From Nemertoderma westbladi (Eukaryota > Xenacoelomorpha > Nemertodermatida > Nemertodermatidae): DNA of 40,431 nucleotides. The notes beneath the pieces are model-generated. The model was not told the origin of the DNA, did no database searches, and saw nothing but the letters and a program-made list of their open reading frames with translations. The stretch covers positions 1 through 40,431 of the forward strand of contig JAUCBJ010008892.1 in assembly GCA_032718475.1 (NCBI GenBank), written 5' to 3'. The position numbers and the translations under genes were made by a program. How positions within the stretch are numbered: position 1 is the first letter of the stretch; each line of letters starts with the position of its first letter. This document shows positions 33,101 to 40,431 of this stretch, piece after piece.

Positions 33101-34266
33101 TAAAGGAGGGAGGTCAAAAGGAGTTAATTACTTCGGAGGGAGTTAATTACTTAATGAAACTGTCTGCTCCTTTTTTAGTGCTTTAACCAACAACCTTCCG
33201 AAAGGAAGAGCAATGCACTGACTCCCTCGACAATCTGTACATGATTGGTTTTCAATTGTAGAGCGTCAACATCATCCCTAAATTACCAGTTCAGCCATTC
33301 TAGTTATTTTTATTTTGGTTAAAAATCGAGGTTAAAAGAAACCATAACATAAATATGGCGAATAATGCCTCTGAAAACTGGCCTAAACGATCAACAAACA
33401 TGGTCCTAAAACATTCGCAATAAGTATAACCTTATCAATTAGGTAAACCGAAGGAAGCCGAGGAAAATCGACGCAAATAACAGGTGATTATCATCATTAT
33501 TGTTTTGATTAGAGTAATATGCCACTATAACCTGCACATTCCCCTTTATTAATAAAATAATATTGTTAATTAGCTAGGACAATATATTAATTCATTGAGT
33601 TGTGATTTACATCCCTTTCCACCACCCCCCATCTCTCCTAGTTACTTGTACCTAAAACTACTTAAAAGTCGTAAAAATAAACAAAAAAACAAAAAAAAAC
33701 TTAACAATCAATGTATGTAGCTCAAAACTAGTTTATTTACCTGTGGTAGAAAGTTTCAATGCAACGGCATCTATTGCAGCTCGCACATGTTCTTGGGAAA
33801 ATTTACCAGTTGTTAACCATAGAGCAGGATATTTTTTAACCAATCGTATCAAAGGTATATACCCCAACACCTGGTCAATATTATAATCGTCACCACCAGT
33901 AGTTACTCGGGACTTATTTGTTTGCTTGGGTGTCAAACCTCCACTACCGAGTTGTTGAAACCGTTCAGTTGTACTAGTATCTGCACTAATTCTCATGATA
34001 GTGGCTGCTTCAGCATCATCTATGGATCGGTTGTGAGCTGTTTCATCCAATAATAAATTCTCTAGCTTATTATTATCTTTAATAGGTACACAATAATTAT
34101 CGACCAATTCCATTTCTGTGCTGCTACTATTATCTACAATAAATCCTTGCAAATCCTTTTCTAATACGCATTGCTGACAGTCTTCTGATTCTGGTACAGA
34201 ATGCCGCTTATGACCACAACCCAAAACTATAACGTCTGGGCTTGTTTCAGCTGGATTATGAGCCAT
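20444..34266 (-). CDS. Multi-MADF-domain protein with giant repeat exon and C-terminal transmembrane segment (5 exons, about 2,422 aa)
   Basis: Exons (minus): 34266-33741, 32581-27776, 27277-26957, 24377-23463, 21144-20444. All four introns are GT-AG and phase 1, and the joined length (7,269 nt) is an open frame. MADF domains are Myb/SANT-like DNA-binding modules of transcription regulators. Four are visible at about residues 138-220, 1737-1822, 1846-1929 and 2147-2238, each with a (L/I)W near the start, an alanine-rich helix, a second Trp (LW, TW, RW, TW) before a Y/F..EL helix, and in domains 2-4 a third Trp in SSWPF, STWPY or STWQM. Each intron cuts its MADF at the same point. Residues about 388-1270 are decapeptide repeats. 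The C-terminus has a 26-residue hydrophobic segment (2377-2402) and a 20-residue tail. MADF proteins usually carry one domain. The splice model is inferred by eye; the alternative is several neighbouring genes, but single exons would then encode only half domains. Confidence 0.7.
21626..23270. mobile_element. Degenerate DNA transposon with about 500-bp terminal inverted repeats, inside intron 4
   Basis: The left arm (about 21626-22110) and right arm (about 22738-23270) are imperfect reverse complements. Matching blocks include GAAACACAACTAGTTCAACT with its complement near 23220-23240, GTTACCATGAAGCCG, GGCGTTCAAAGATTGCAA and TTTGGTTTGGGTATGG. The right arm holds GGAACACCCTG, a string common at Tc1/mariner-type ends. 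A transposase relic lies between the arms on the minus strand. Exact ends and a target-site duplication could not be fixed. A (CTA)n tract lies at about 22197-22230. Confidence 0.75.
22272..22454 (-). pseudogene. Tc1/mariner (IS630)-type transposase relic
   Basis: On the minus strand one frame reads APLGLTDKRV..., then RWIGRDGHVKWPPRSPN, which matches the RWIGR-G-(V/I)-x-WP(P/A)RSPD signature around the second catalytic Asp of arthropod-type mariner-like transposases. That Asp position reads Asn here. After a TGA the same frame continues with EMPRRLDHVQHIGGGH, resembling the family's C-terminal GGHFEH region, so the intervening part seems deleted. It is non-functional and sits between the long inverted repeats. 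Confidence 0.7.
23463..24377 (-). CDS. Multi-MADF gene exon 4: second half of MADF 3, basic/serine-rich linker, first half of MADF 4
   Basis: The acceptor TTGCTTATAG|AATTC starts the exon at 24377; the donor ACAG|GTACGG ends it at 23463; 915 nt, phase 1-1. It encodes RIRWNAVKTHYISELEK and STWPYMEMMEF (MADF 3), a linker of about 215 residues that is first basic (KRKGTSRKHMK, RKSARQKRQ; possible nuclear-localisation signals) and then Ser-rich, and KLLEIINVVYSYSSIW...KKAIEKAAAKLQL (MADF 4 N-half). Confidence 0.7.
24531..25319. repeat. 44-bp minisatellite, about 18 copies, in intron 3
   Basis: Perfect or near-perfect tandem copies of a 44-base unit containing GTGATTGTGTACGGCTAAGT and AAGTACGCCAATGTTGGTGG. 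Only a handful of substitutions are seen (for example GGTTAAG, TTATGTAC, CCAGTG), and the last unit has a one-base deletion. The unit includes AAGTAAGT, a splice-donor-like string, on the plus strand; the host gene runs on the minus strand. Very low divergence suggests recent expansion. Confidence 0.95.
25320..26956. other. Remainder of intron 3; hairpin at 25805-25848
   Basis: No gene is supported. A perfect 14-bp inverted repeat, TACTTTGCAGCGTT with its complement, encloses a 16-base loop at 25805-25848, and a further direct copy of the arm follows at once (25849-25863), suggesting the end of a foldback or MITE-like element. A GC-richer stretch at about 26520-26690 has apparent ORFs on both strands but no recognisable product. 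Confidence 0.5.
26957..27277 (-). CDS. Multi-MADF gene exon 3: second half of MADF 2 and first half of MADF 3
   Basis: The acceptor TTTTTCAG|TTGAC starts the exon at 27277; the donor AGTG|GTGAGT ends it at 26957. Its 321 nt are phase 1-1. It contains STWTNLRKCF and SSWPFMEQMQFL (end of MADF 2), a linker of only about 25 residues, and FINVIHAFPALW with an alanine-containing helix (start of MADF 3). Domains 2 and 3 are therefore almost back to back. Confidence 0.7.
27776..32581 (-). CDS. Multi-MADF gene exon 2: giant repeat-coding exon between two half-MADF domains
   Basis: The acceptor TTTTTTTCAG precedes 32581. The exon opens with the C-terminal half of MADF 1 (FTKLWNYIKLVYAREL) and closes with the N-terminal half of MADF 2 (LINFINRVKETPVIW...NEAIEEVAGSL) before the donor AGAG|GTAAAC. 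Length is 4,806 nt, a multiple of three, symmetrical phase 1-1. Between the half domains lie a Ser/Thr-rich stretch, about 885 residues of decapeptide repeats, and about 470 residues of Asn/Pro/Ser-rich non-repetitive sequence. Such a long exon without any stop is strong evidence that the frame is maintained. Confidence 0.75.
29290..31945 (-). repeat. Coding minisatellite: nested 30-bp (10-residue) repeats inside exon 2
   Basis: The base unit is 30 bp encoding variants of S-Q-(M/I/V)-V-x-N-x-x-x-(V/S), with an occasional 36-bp unit containing NNGGTGNS. Units form larger blocks of roughly 70 residues (order: GHMVANNGG, SQMVMND, SQIVTNKDAF, SQIVNNNGGS, SQVLPNRSAV, RKIVSNDGGS, SQVVNIS) repeated with deletions. 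Roughly 85 units are present. All length changes are multiples of three, so the frame is kept throughout. The plus strand is also largely free of stops here as a consequence of the period. Confidence 0.9.
32737..32812 (-). repeat. tRNA-like SINE fragment in intron 1
   Basis: On the minus strand GGATCAGTTGGTAGAGCG is very close to the D-arm/A-box of canonical tRNAs, and CGAGTTTAATCCCC follows at B-box distance. The acceptor ends (GGCTTCA and ATTCCGG) do not pair, so I read this as a tRNA-derived repeat or pseudo-tRNA and not as a working tRNA gene. Confidence 0.5.
33049..33071 (+). repeat. Homopolymer: 23 consecutive C
   Basis: An uninterrupted cytosine run. Since the host gene is on the minus strand, its pre-mRNA would carry a G23 tract in intron 1, a possible RNA G-quadruplex. 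Length may be affected by assembly. Confidence 0.95.
33741..34266 (-). CDS. Multi-MADF gene exon 1: start, acidic leader and first half of MADF 1
   Basis: The start ATG at 34266 is the first in-frame Met after an in-frame TGA at 34303-34305. The exon encodes about 137 residues of polar, acidic sequence with CGHKRH and CQQC, and then the MADF N-terminal half with LIRLVKKYPALW and an alanine-rich helix (AAIDAVALKL). The donor is ACAG|GTAAAT at 33741/33740, phase 1. Without splicing the frame stops within two codons, which supports the intron. Confidence 0.7.
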
Positions 34267-34959
34267 TATTATTATTATTACAATATATATACTGTATAAG
34301 GATCATTTGCGATTAGAATTCACCCATCAATCATCTTAAATTAGTACAATTGAAATTATCATCACAAATCTTCAATAGACCAATGCTTGAAAGGATAGCT
34401 ATAAGATGTATCGTATCATACAACCTAGAAAAAAATACTTATAAAATATAACACCGATAAAATTTTAAATGAATTAATAAATTTAATATCTTAATATTGA
34501 AAAATTAACTGCACAAGAGAGAAAGTATAATTAATACAGTAAACAGCACAGATATCTCTAGTCTAATAGGAAACTGGAAACTCTAGTCGAATAGGTCAAA
34601 TAACCCTTCAGGTGAAGGACCTGCAGTGGCCATCATTACTGACGCCGCGTTCCCAACCAAGATGATGGCCACCAGGATCCACTGGAGGAGAAACCTGTAT
34701 GTTCTGGGTTCGTGCAACCAGGCATGGAGACTGGAACCAATCTCCTCTGCTGGTAATTTCGGCTCTGCTGGTAAAAAGCTCTTGCGGTCTCAAAGGGTCT
34801 CAAAGGAGGAGATTGGATGAAAACTATGGCCCCTCTCCCTTACCTCACCATAGTGTTCGTGTACTGCTCTATCTAGTACCTGTCTGATAGTTAGGCCTAA
34901 TGCTTGGTTTGCTCAATACATATTATATCATATTCCATGTCTGACTAACCACTAACAAC
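34267..34959. other. Upstream of the multi-MADF gene; no gene supported
   Basis: The first 300 bases are AT-rich and contain ATATATAC and a GTATAAGG string just upstream of the exon 1 start, which could include promoter elements, although no transcription start can be placed. From about 34600 the composition becomes GC-richer and grades into the retroelement relic; this may be its 5' part, but no motif proves it. Confidence 0.4.
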
Positions 34960-37850
34960 ATAACCCCTACGCCTACGTCATCGTACGCGGCTTCCCACCT
35001 GCCTTTGACATCAAGTACGAAAAGGAAACTTTGGAGCCATGGAAAGAAGGATGCGACGCCTTCCTCGCCACCTTGCGTTTCCTCCACTTATGTTTCTGAC
35101 CCTGCAACTCCTCCGGGCCGGGCGCGGGCACTGCCGTAACTGAAGACTTCAGTCTGTCCACAATCTGCCTGCACCGCTCGGCCCTCACTACAGCATTCTC
35201 TCATGCTATTAATGCAGTGGTCAAGGGGCTTGCCCTTACTGCGGCAGAAAACCCAAACTCAGAGACTGTAATAGAATGTTTGGGACATCACATCGACGGC
35301 GTAATCAATAAACAGGTTTACCGACAACTGTTAGCCTGATGCCACCGCCTTCCAAGGTAGAGTCTGGAGTCATTCCTCATTGCTCTATGCAACCTAGCCT
35401 CCAAATGCGACTTTGCCCCTCTTGCAACTAATGAAGAACTCCTCCGGCTCCCCAATGACTGTAACCTCGCTGATGCACTTCCATTCCACTGGCCCTAGCA
35501 GTCTAGGCAGCCCGCAAAGATGCTGCATCGCTCTCTCACCCCTTGTAGCCTTCCCCAATTGCATCGGAGCCACTCCCAGGCACCCCGAGAGTCGATCCAA
35601 AGAGCTCCCAAATGCACACAGTATGTGTACCCCCTTACATGGCAGGCAAACATTGCCTGGACACTACGGCCCACTGTCGTCTGCAACCTGGTCAACCATT
35701 ACGATCATATTTCCCACAACCACCCCACCCCGCACATAACCCAAAGATGAACTCAACTGACCTTGTACCAGACAATGCCCGTAATGCACCAAAGTCCACC
35801 AACCATGCCCAAATATGGTCAACAATTCTGGAGGAACTCGATCTCAGAGCCATCCCAGTTGTCTCCACCACTGAGAGGCTCAAATCACTTGAGACTGTGA
35901 CCATCAGATTCCAGGTTACCAAAGACCCCGCATGAGAAAACAAACCCATCCCCAAGCTCCAATTCCTACCTAACTCTGGTGCCATCGTGTCCACTATCCT
36001 ATGGCGAGTTTTCAGGGTGTTTGGTGGTTGCTGCGAGAACCTCCGCTACCATTATGGTGAACCCATGCTGAGCCATCGCGACTCTGCACCACCCAGGCCC
36101 TCCACCACACCAATGAGAGCTATGATAGCGAGACCTTTATAGGCATATTAGACACTTTGGTGCACTGCCCTTGGAACCACCTGCAACTTGGGTGCTCGAT
36201 GGCCTCCAACAACCCATCATCTCTAGCTGGGCGTGCTTCACCCTAGGCATCTTGTGGAGCCCGATCATCCACGGTGGCAACCTGACAGCTACAACAAACT
36301 ATTCAGAGCAAACCAAGCCCACCGCAATTCCATTACAACCCAAAGCCACCACCCAACAACCAACACCGGCTGGGTCATCCATAGCCCTCATACCACTAGC
36401 CCCTATTCGCTTCACCCAACCAATCCTCCACTCACACTATACCTCCAATGGTGTCCACTAACGCCGACTGGGAAGCACTCATATGCTGATTCCCCTGCCG
36501 AATTTCGGGGCAATGTTGTGTAACTGGTGGGGAATTAATAATTAAACTCATCCCTGGAATCCAACCCGACTCACTGCTATACAAACTGATCCATCCTTGC
36601 CAACATGGAGGCTGCATTCAACCAGGACATAGACACCCAGATCATTATGGGTATTGGAAACGGTCGGAGATGAGAATAACCCGGGTGAGGTCGTTACACA
36701 CAAGAAGGGCAATCCCTCGAAAGTGTGCATAGCAGTCGAGCTTCGCGAACTGAACCAAGCCACAGTCTGCCCAAGGTACTTCTCCGCCTCCCCATCCCAT
36801 ATTGTATCCAAAATCCCTACATCGGCCCATTACTTCAAAGTTTGCAATGGCCTGAAAGGATTCCATCAGATGGGCCTTGCACTAGCCAGTCATCATCTTA
36901 AAATGTTTCTTACATCATGTGCCATTTCCACTACCAGAGGATGGCCATGTAATGTCATGGAAGTTTTGACGTGTTCCAAGCGAGGATGGCCCTAGCACTC
37001 CACTGGATTTCCAACATCGGAAGGATCATGGAGGACATTATCATGTACATGGAGACAGCAGAGCATCATCTGGTTGCACAAGTTCTTGCAGCCTGCGATG
37101 CTGCGAATATATCAATAAACATGGATAAAGTCCAATACTGCCATATACCATCTGCCATCTGTCTGGTTTGACAGCTACCTCGTAAGCCACAGCAACTACG
37201 ATATCGACCCCTCCCTCACTGATGACCTCCACTACTTCCAGGCCCCAACCAACTGGCACATGCTCAGGTCCCTCCTCGGCCTCGTACAACAGTTTGGAAA
37301 CTAACTCATCGACTTTACCAACTCATCGAGCCTCAATTGAGCCTCCACTCATCGAGCCTGCGAGGCCTCAATATAGACCACTCCACCTGGGTTTGGTTGC
37401 TGCTGCAGCACCAGAATGCCTTTGAGTCCACCTCCCACACCCAGCCCACTCTACTGCCTACTGCATACTGCTGAGAGAACTCAAACAGAACTTAAACTGC
37501 TTACAGATGCATCGCAACTCCACGGCGTTGGGTTCTTCCTGCGCCAGTGGCAGTGGGATCCTACTCCAAACCAATGGGTGAACATACAGTGTGACTCCAT
37601 GACCCTCGCCAAACATTGGATAAACATAAACTGGTCTTCAATAGCCGAACTGGAGGCCCTCAGAATGACCTAGGCAGAATACAAACAAGTGCCACTACTT
37701 TCTGGATGGGTTGAACAATTTTGTCCTAGTCACTGACTGTAGCCTCCTGATTCCCATCCTGAAAGACGGGCTGGTGCCATCCACCCGACCTACTCGGCAC
37801 ACTTCACCATAACCCAGGATGGTAGGCCTGGCCCTCATCGCGCCACAACA
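34960..37850 (+). pseudogene. Degenerate Gypsy-type (Metaviridae) LTR-retrotransposon gag-pol
   Basis: Fragments in Gypsy gag-pol order lie in shifting plus-strand frames. Gag-like: LASKCDFAPLATNEELLRL-type sequence near 35400. Protease-like: a degraded D-S-G-A site reading NSGA near 35970. Reverse transcriptase: VELRELNQATVCPRYFSAS, KIPTSAHYFKVCNGLKGFHQM near 36730-36870, where the first catalytic Asp is Asn, and MEDIIMYMETAEHH near 37030, where the DD pair is ED. RNase H: LLTDASQLHGVGFFL near 37500 and ELEAL near 37650. Many frameshifts and stops interrupt it, so it is dead. No LTR pair was identified. It is GC-richer than its surroundings, as expected of an inserted element. Confidence 0.8.
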
Positions 37851-37903
37851 TAGCTACCAATGTCCTGTCACCATATTTCCAGCACCATGCATCATAAAAC
37901 TCA

Positions 37904-38011
37904 CGAATCCGACACCACGCCGATGAGACCCAGCAAGGTCGAAACTCGTACGTGGTTTGGAGAGATATGAGATATTAATTTCAAGAAAAATTACGCGATT
38001 CTTAAATTTGT
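37904..38011 (+). repeat. Truncated SINE fragment with damaged hammerhead motif
   Basis: Starts within the B box (CGAATCC) and continues through the same sequence as the SINE/ribozyme copies at 39.6 and 40.1 kb, to AAATTTG. The ribozyme core is altered: CTGATGAG reads CCGATGAG and the stem III palindrome ACGCGT reads ACTCGT. The tRNA-like head is missing. Confidence 0.8.
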
Positions 38012-39363
38012 GGGGCGAGCCACGAAGTGAGTGAGCCTTAGCGTAGTGGTACCATTAATCAACCTGTCATTCTGTCGTTCTGTCGCGTTCAATTTTAAAC
38101 GTTAATAACTCGGCCAATCTTTGATGAAATCTATCCAAACTTGGTACACATGTTGTTTGGCAAAAGTTTAGAAATTTTCCAAGTAGAATTTCCGTGTGGC
38201 CTTCGAGAAGCTAAGATAATAGCAGTTAATTAGTTAATTAAGTTGATTACGGTAAAAACACCATTTTCAACCTGCCTTTTAAAGGAAATTAATTGTTTTA
38301 CAGTATAAGATTTAAATAATTATACTTAAAAATTATACAGATGTAATCCACATACGCCATTCTATTATAGTTTTTAATTAGTTCAAGTGATTTGCTTTAA
38401 TAATTGTGTCTTTAATTGATCTAAAGTAATTAAAACGGCGTAAAAAATTGATTCTCATTAAATACTGCTCATTTATTGGTTAACATCCAAGTTGGCTCGG
38501 TGCTGGTACATAGGATGGGAAGGATGTTTGGTGTGTGTGTAGAACAGCCAGTGCTCTTCAATGGGAATGCGAATGAAAGTAAGCACATGTGTACAGGCTG
38601 GTAAACAGATTGGCCATAGCTAGCTAACGAGATGGAAATCTGAATTCCCTACTATTCAGTCTATTAGTGTGTTATTGCTGTGTTAGACAGATCTCGTTTA
38701 ATAAATGTCAGTCAATAACATTTTACCACTGCAGAAGACTTATTTATATCCATACTTGTTTTTTCCTCATAAATATTGGGCTTATTATTTTTTGATGGGA
38801 TTTCTTTGTAGTTGAATTGTCTAAGTTTTTACACTGAGGCATTAACATAGGGTACTGGTATTAAATTAATTATTTGAATATCATTACTGCATCGACTGCA
38901 TTTAGTACTGCGTTCTGCATTGATTATATTCCTATAAACCATTCCTGGTTTCGCATATTGCACGTATCCATAGTTATAAAGATTGCCAGTCTGCGTTTAG
39001 GAAATATATTTAAATACAAAACAGGACGAGCGCAACGACGCTTATAATAATTAAGATGAGTATGGCGTTGATTATATTCCTATACACCACCTGGCTTTGC
39101 ATATTGAACGTGCGATTGGAAATAAGTTTGTTCTACCCTTCCGTGGGTGGTAGATGTCGCGGTTATGTATTGGTGGTTGGGAAGGGTGGGGGGGGGGGGG
39201 GGGGGGTGGAGAGATTAAAAGGGGTGAACACGTACTGTCCCCCTTTCTCGGATTGATTGGTGGTGTGGGTAAATTTCTCAAAACCTGATTTTGTGATACA
39301 GTCGCTCAATTTTAATTTGTATCTCATAACTGGGCCTCGTGCTGCGCGAAGGCCCCACGAACG
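38012..39363. other. Non-coding stretch with repeat fragments and a G19 run
   Basis: No gene is supported. Two related segments lie about 148 bp apart (38917-38963 and 39065-39110; shared TTGATTATATTCCTATA and GCATATTG). A 19-base G run occupies 39188-39206. The start (GGGGCGAGCCACGAAGTGAG...) has the look of a dispersed repeat, but I cannot classify it. Confidence 0.5.
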
Positions 39364-39618
39364 TGTACACTACCCGGTTAAAAAGTACGCATGTGATGGG
39401 ATTAGTCCTACAATTGCGCCAATAAAAGATAAGTTATTTTCGGTAAAATAAACTTATCATTCGAGGCTAAGACCCCTAGATCCCTTCCTATAATAAATGT
39501 ATAATAACAAACACCTCGAAAAATACAGCTTGTCAACACATTGTTACTATCAATAATCAAAAATAAGGGGCTAATAAAATGGCAGCTGGCTTTGATATTA
39601 ATATATACTCCATATCTC

Positions 39619-39777
39619 AAGAACCTGTGGCCTAGTGGTTGTAGTCTTGGCTTCCTCTTCGAGGTCCCAGGTTCGAATCCGATACCACGCTGATGAGACC
39701 CAGTAAGGTCGATACGCGTACGTGGTTTGGAGAGATATAAGATATTAATTTCAAGAAAATTACGCGATTCCTAAATT
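39619..39777 (+). repeat. tRNA-derived SINE copy A
   Basis: A box TGGCCTAGTGG at 39628-39638 and B box GGTTCGAATCC at 39670-39680, spaced as in tRNA genes and forming an internal Pol III promoter. Downstream are a hammerhead-like motif and the tail TTGGAGAGATATAAGATATT. The head differs from those beside the satellite arrays. Confidence 0.8.
39684..39726 (+). ncRNA. Hammerhead ribozyme motif, copy A (core mutated)
   Basis: Stem I ACCACG (39684-39689) pairs with CGTGGT (39721-39726). CTGATGA is intact and stem II GACC/GGTC has loop CAGTAA, but the invariant GAAA reads GATA (39711-39714). It is predicted to be inactive or weak. Confidence 0.7.
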
Positions 39778-40028
39778 TGTACACTACCCGGTTAAAAAGT
39801 ACGCATATGATGGGATTAGTCCTACAATTGCGCCAATAAAAGATAAGTTATTTTCGGCAAAATAAACGTATCATTCGAGGTTAAGACCCCTAGATCCCTT
39901 CCTATAATAAATGTATAATAACAAACACCTCGAAAAATACAGCTTGCCAACCCATTGTTACTATCAATACTCAAAAATAAGAGGCTAATAAAATGGCAGC
40001 TAGCTTTGAAATTAATACTCCATATGTC

Positions 40029-40188
40029 AAGAACCTGTGGCATAGTGGTTGTAGTCTCGGCTTCCACCTCGAGGTGCCAGGTTCGAATCCGACACCACGC
40101 TGATGAGACCCAGCAAGGTCGAAACGCGTACGTGGTTTGGAGAGATATGAGATATTAATTTCAAGAAAAATTACGCGATTCTTAAATT
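40029..40188 (+). repeat. tRNA-derived SINE copy B
   Basis: A box TGGCATAGTGG at 40038-40048 and B box GGTTCGAATCC at 40080-40090, followed by an intact hammerhead motif and the same tail as copy A. Differences from copy A are scattered substitutions. Confidence 0.8.
40094..40136 (+). ncRNA. Type I hammerhead ribozyme, copy B (core intact)
   Basis: A self-cleaving RNA. Stem I: ACCACG (40094-40099) with CGTGGT (40131-40136), 6 bp. CTGATGA at 40100-40106. Stem II: GACC/GGTC closed by loop CAGCAA. GAAA at 40121-40124. A very short stem III formed by the palindrome ACGCGT, then the cleavage triplet GTA with predicted cleavage after 40130. All invariant core residues are present. Such minimal stem III forms are known from animal retroelement hammerheads and often act as dimers. 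Cleavage at the equivalent points of copies A and B would release a 410-nt unit (39721-40130). Confidence 0.85.
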
Positions 40189-40431
40189 TGTACACTACCC
40201 GGTTAAAAAGTACGCATGTGATGGGATTAGTCCTACAATTGCGCCAATAAAAGATAAGTTATTTTCGGTAAAATAAACTTATCATTCGAGGTAAAGACCC
40301 CTAGATCCCTTCCTATAATAAATGTATAATAACAAACACCTCGAAAAATACAGCTTGCCAACACATTGTTACTATCAATGAGTGCACCAGCCAGACAGTT
40401 TGGTGGCCTACCATTTCAAACGACATCACCA

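Larger units (their letters stand above)
32582..33740. other. Intron 1 of the multi-MADF gene
   Basis: Bounded by GTAAAT at the 5' end (33740) and TTTTTTTCAG at the 3' end (32582). It contains a tRNA-like sequence and a 23-base C run (33049-33071). No coding sequence is recognised. Confidence 0.65.
39364..40380 (+). mobile_element. Retrozyme-like tandem array: SINE plus hammerhead ribozyme, about 411-bp unit
   Basis: Units begin at 39364, 39778 and 40189 (periods 414 and 411 bp); the third is cut off at about 40380, where the sequence diverges. Each full unit comprises about 250 bp of AT-rich body (GTACACTACCCGGTTAAAAA through CCTCGAAAAATACAGC), a tRNA-like head with A and B boxes, a hammerhead motif and a short tail. 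Tandem copies each carrying a type I hammerhead, at a spacing of a few hundred bases, are the arrangement of animal retrozymes, whose transcripts are cut to unit length and circularised. No protein is encoded; mobilisation would need another element's reverse transcriptase. Confidence 0.75.

Noticed and set aside
35394-36995. Many overlapping ORFs on both strands at 34.6-37.7 kb as separate genes
   Set aside because: Plus-strand pieces line up as frameshifted Gypsy gag-pol; minus-strand ORFs are antisense shadows in GC-richer sequence.
39072-39281. ORFs across the G19 run, and likewise across the G29 run near 6200
   Set aside because: Poly-Gly or poly-Pro stretches come from the homopolymer; no homology, and frame depends on an uncertain run length.

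Overview
This window looks like nuclear DNA from a metazoan, most likely a marine invertebrate; I cannot name the clade. The grounds are AT-rich intergenic sequence, GT-AG introns that split protein domains, an inward-rectifier K+ channel gene, an EB-type cysteine-rich exon, tRNA-derived SINEs, a decayed Gypsy-type retroelement, a mariner-like transposon relic and very large tandem arrays. No bacterial or organellar features were seen.

Layout. 1-845: the 3' part of a zinc-knuckle protein entering from the left edge, followed by an LTR-like stretch. 2.16-3.0 kb: a short array of a 63-bp satellite, bounded by a tRNA-like sequence. 5.85-6.1 kb: the terminal exon of a small cysteine-rich secreted-type protein (minus strand), next to a 29-base G run. 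7.04-8.11 kb: an intronless inward-rectifier K+ channel gene (plus). 9.59-18.15 kb: about 8.5 kb of the same 62/63-bp satellite with higher-order repeats, again ending at a tRNA-like sequence. 18.4-20.0 kb: a short, very charged ORF inside a field of TGTCCC/TGTAAT motifs that invert across it, probably a mobile element.

20.4-34.3 kb (minus) is the most interesting locus. Five ORFs can be joined by four canonical introns, all phase 1, into one frame of about 2,422 codons. The predicted protein has four MADF-type (Myb/SANT-like) DNA-binding domains, each cut by an intron at the same internal position. Exon 2 carries about 885 residues of nested decapeptide repeats, and the C-terminus ends in a hydrophobic transmembrane segment. 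Its introns hold a 44-bp minisatellite (18 copies) and a 1.6-kb inverted-repeat DNA transposon with a transposase relic.

35-37.8 kb (plus) is a frameshifted Gypsy gag-pol pseudogene. 39.36-40.38 kb is a tandem array of a roughly 411-bp unit. Each full unit has a tRNA-like Pol III promoter followed by a type I hammerhead ribozyme. One ribozyme has every core residue intact, one has a core mutation, and a third damaged copy lies at 37.9 kb. This is the architecture of an animal retrozyme.

The genes show no sign of a shared pathway. Host genes (K+ channel, EB-module protein, multi-MADF protein) sit among repeats that occupy well over a third of the window.
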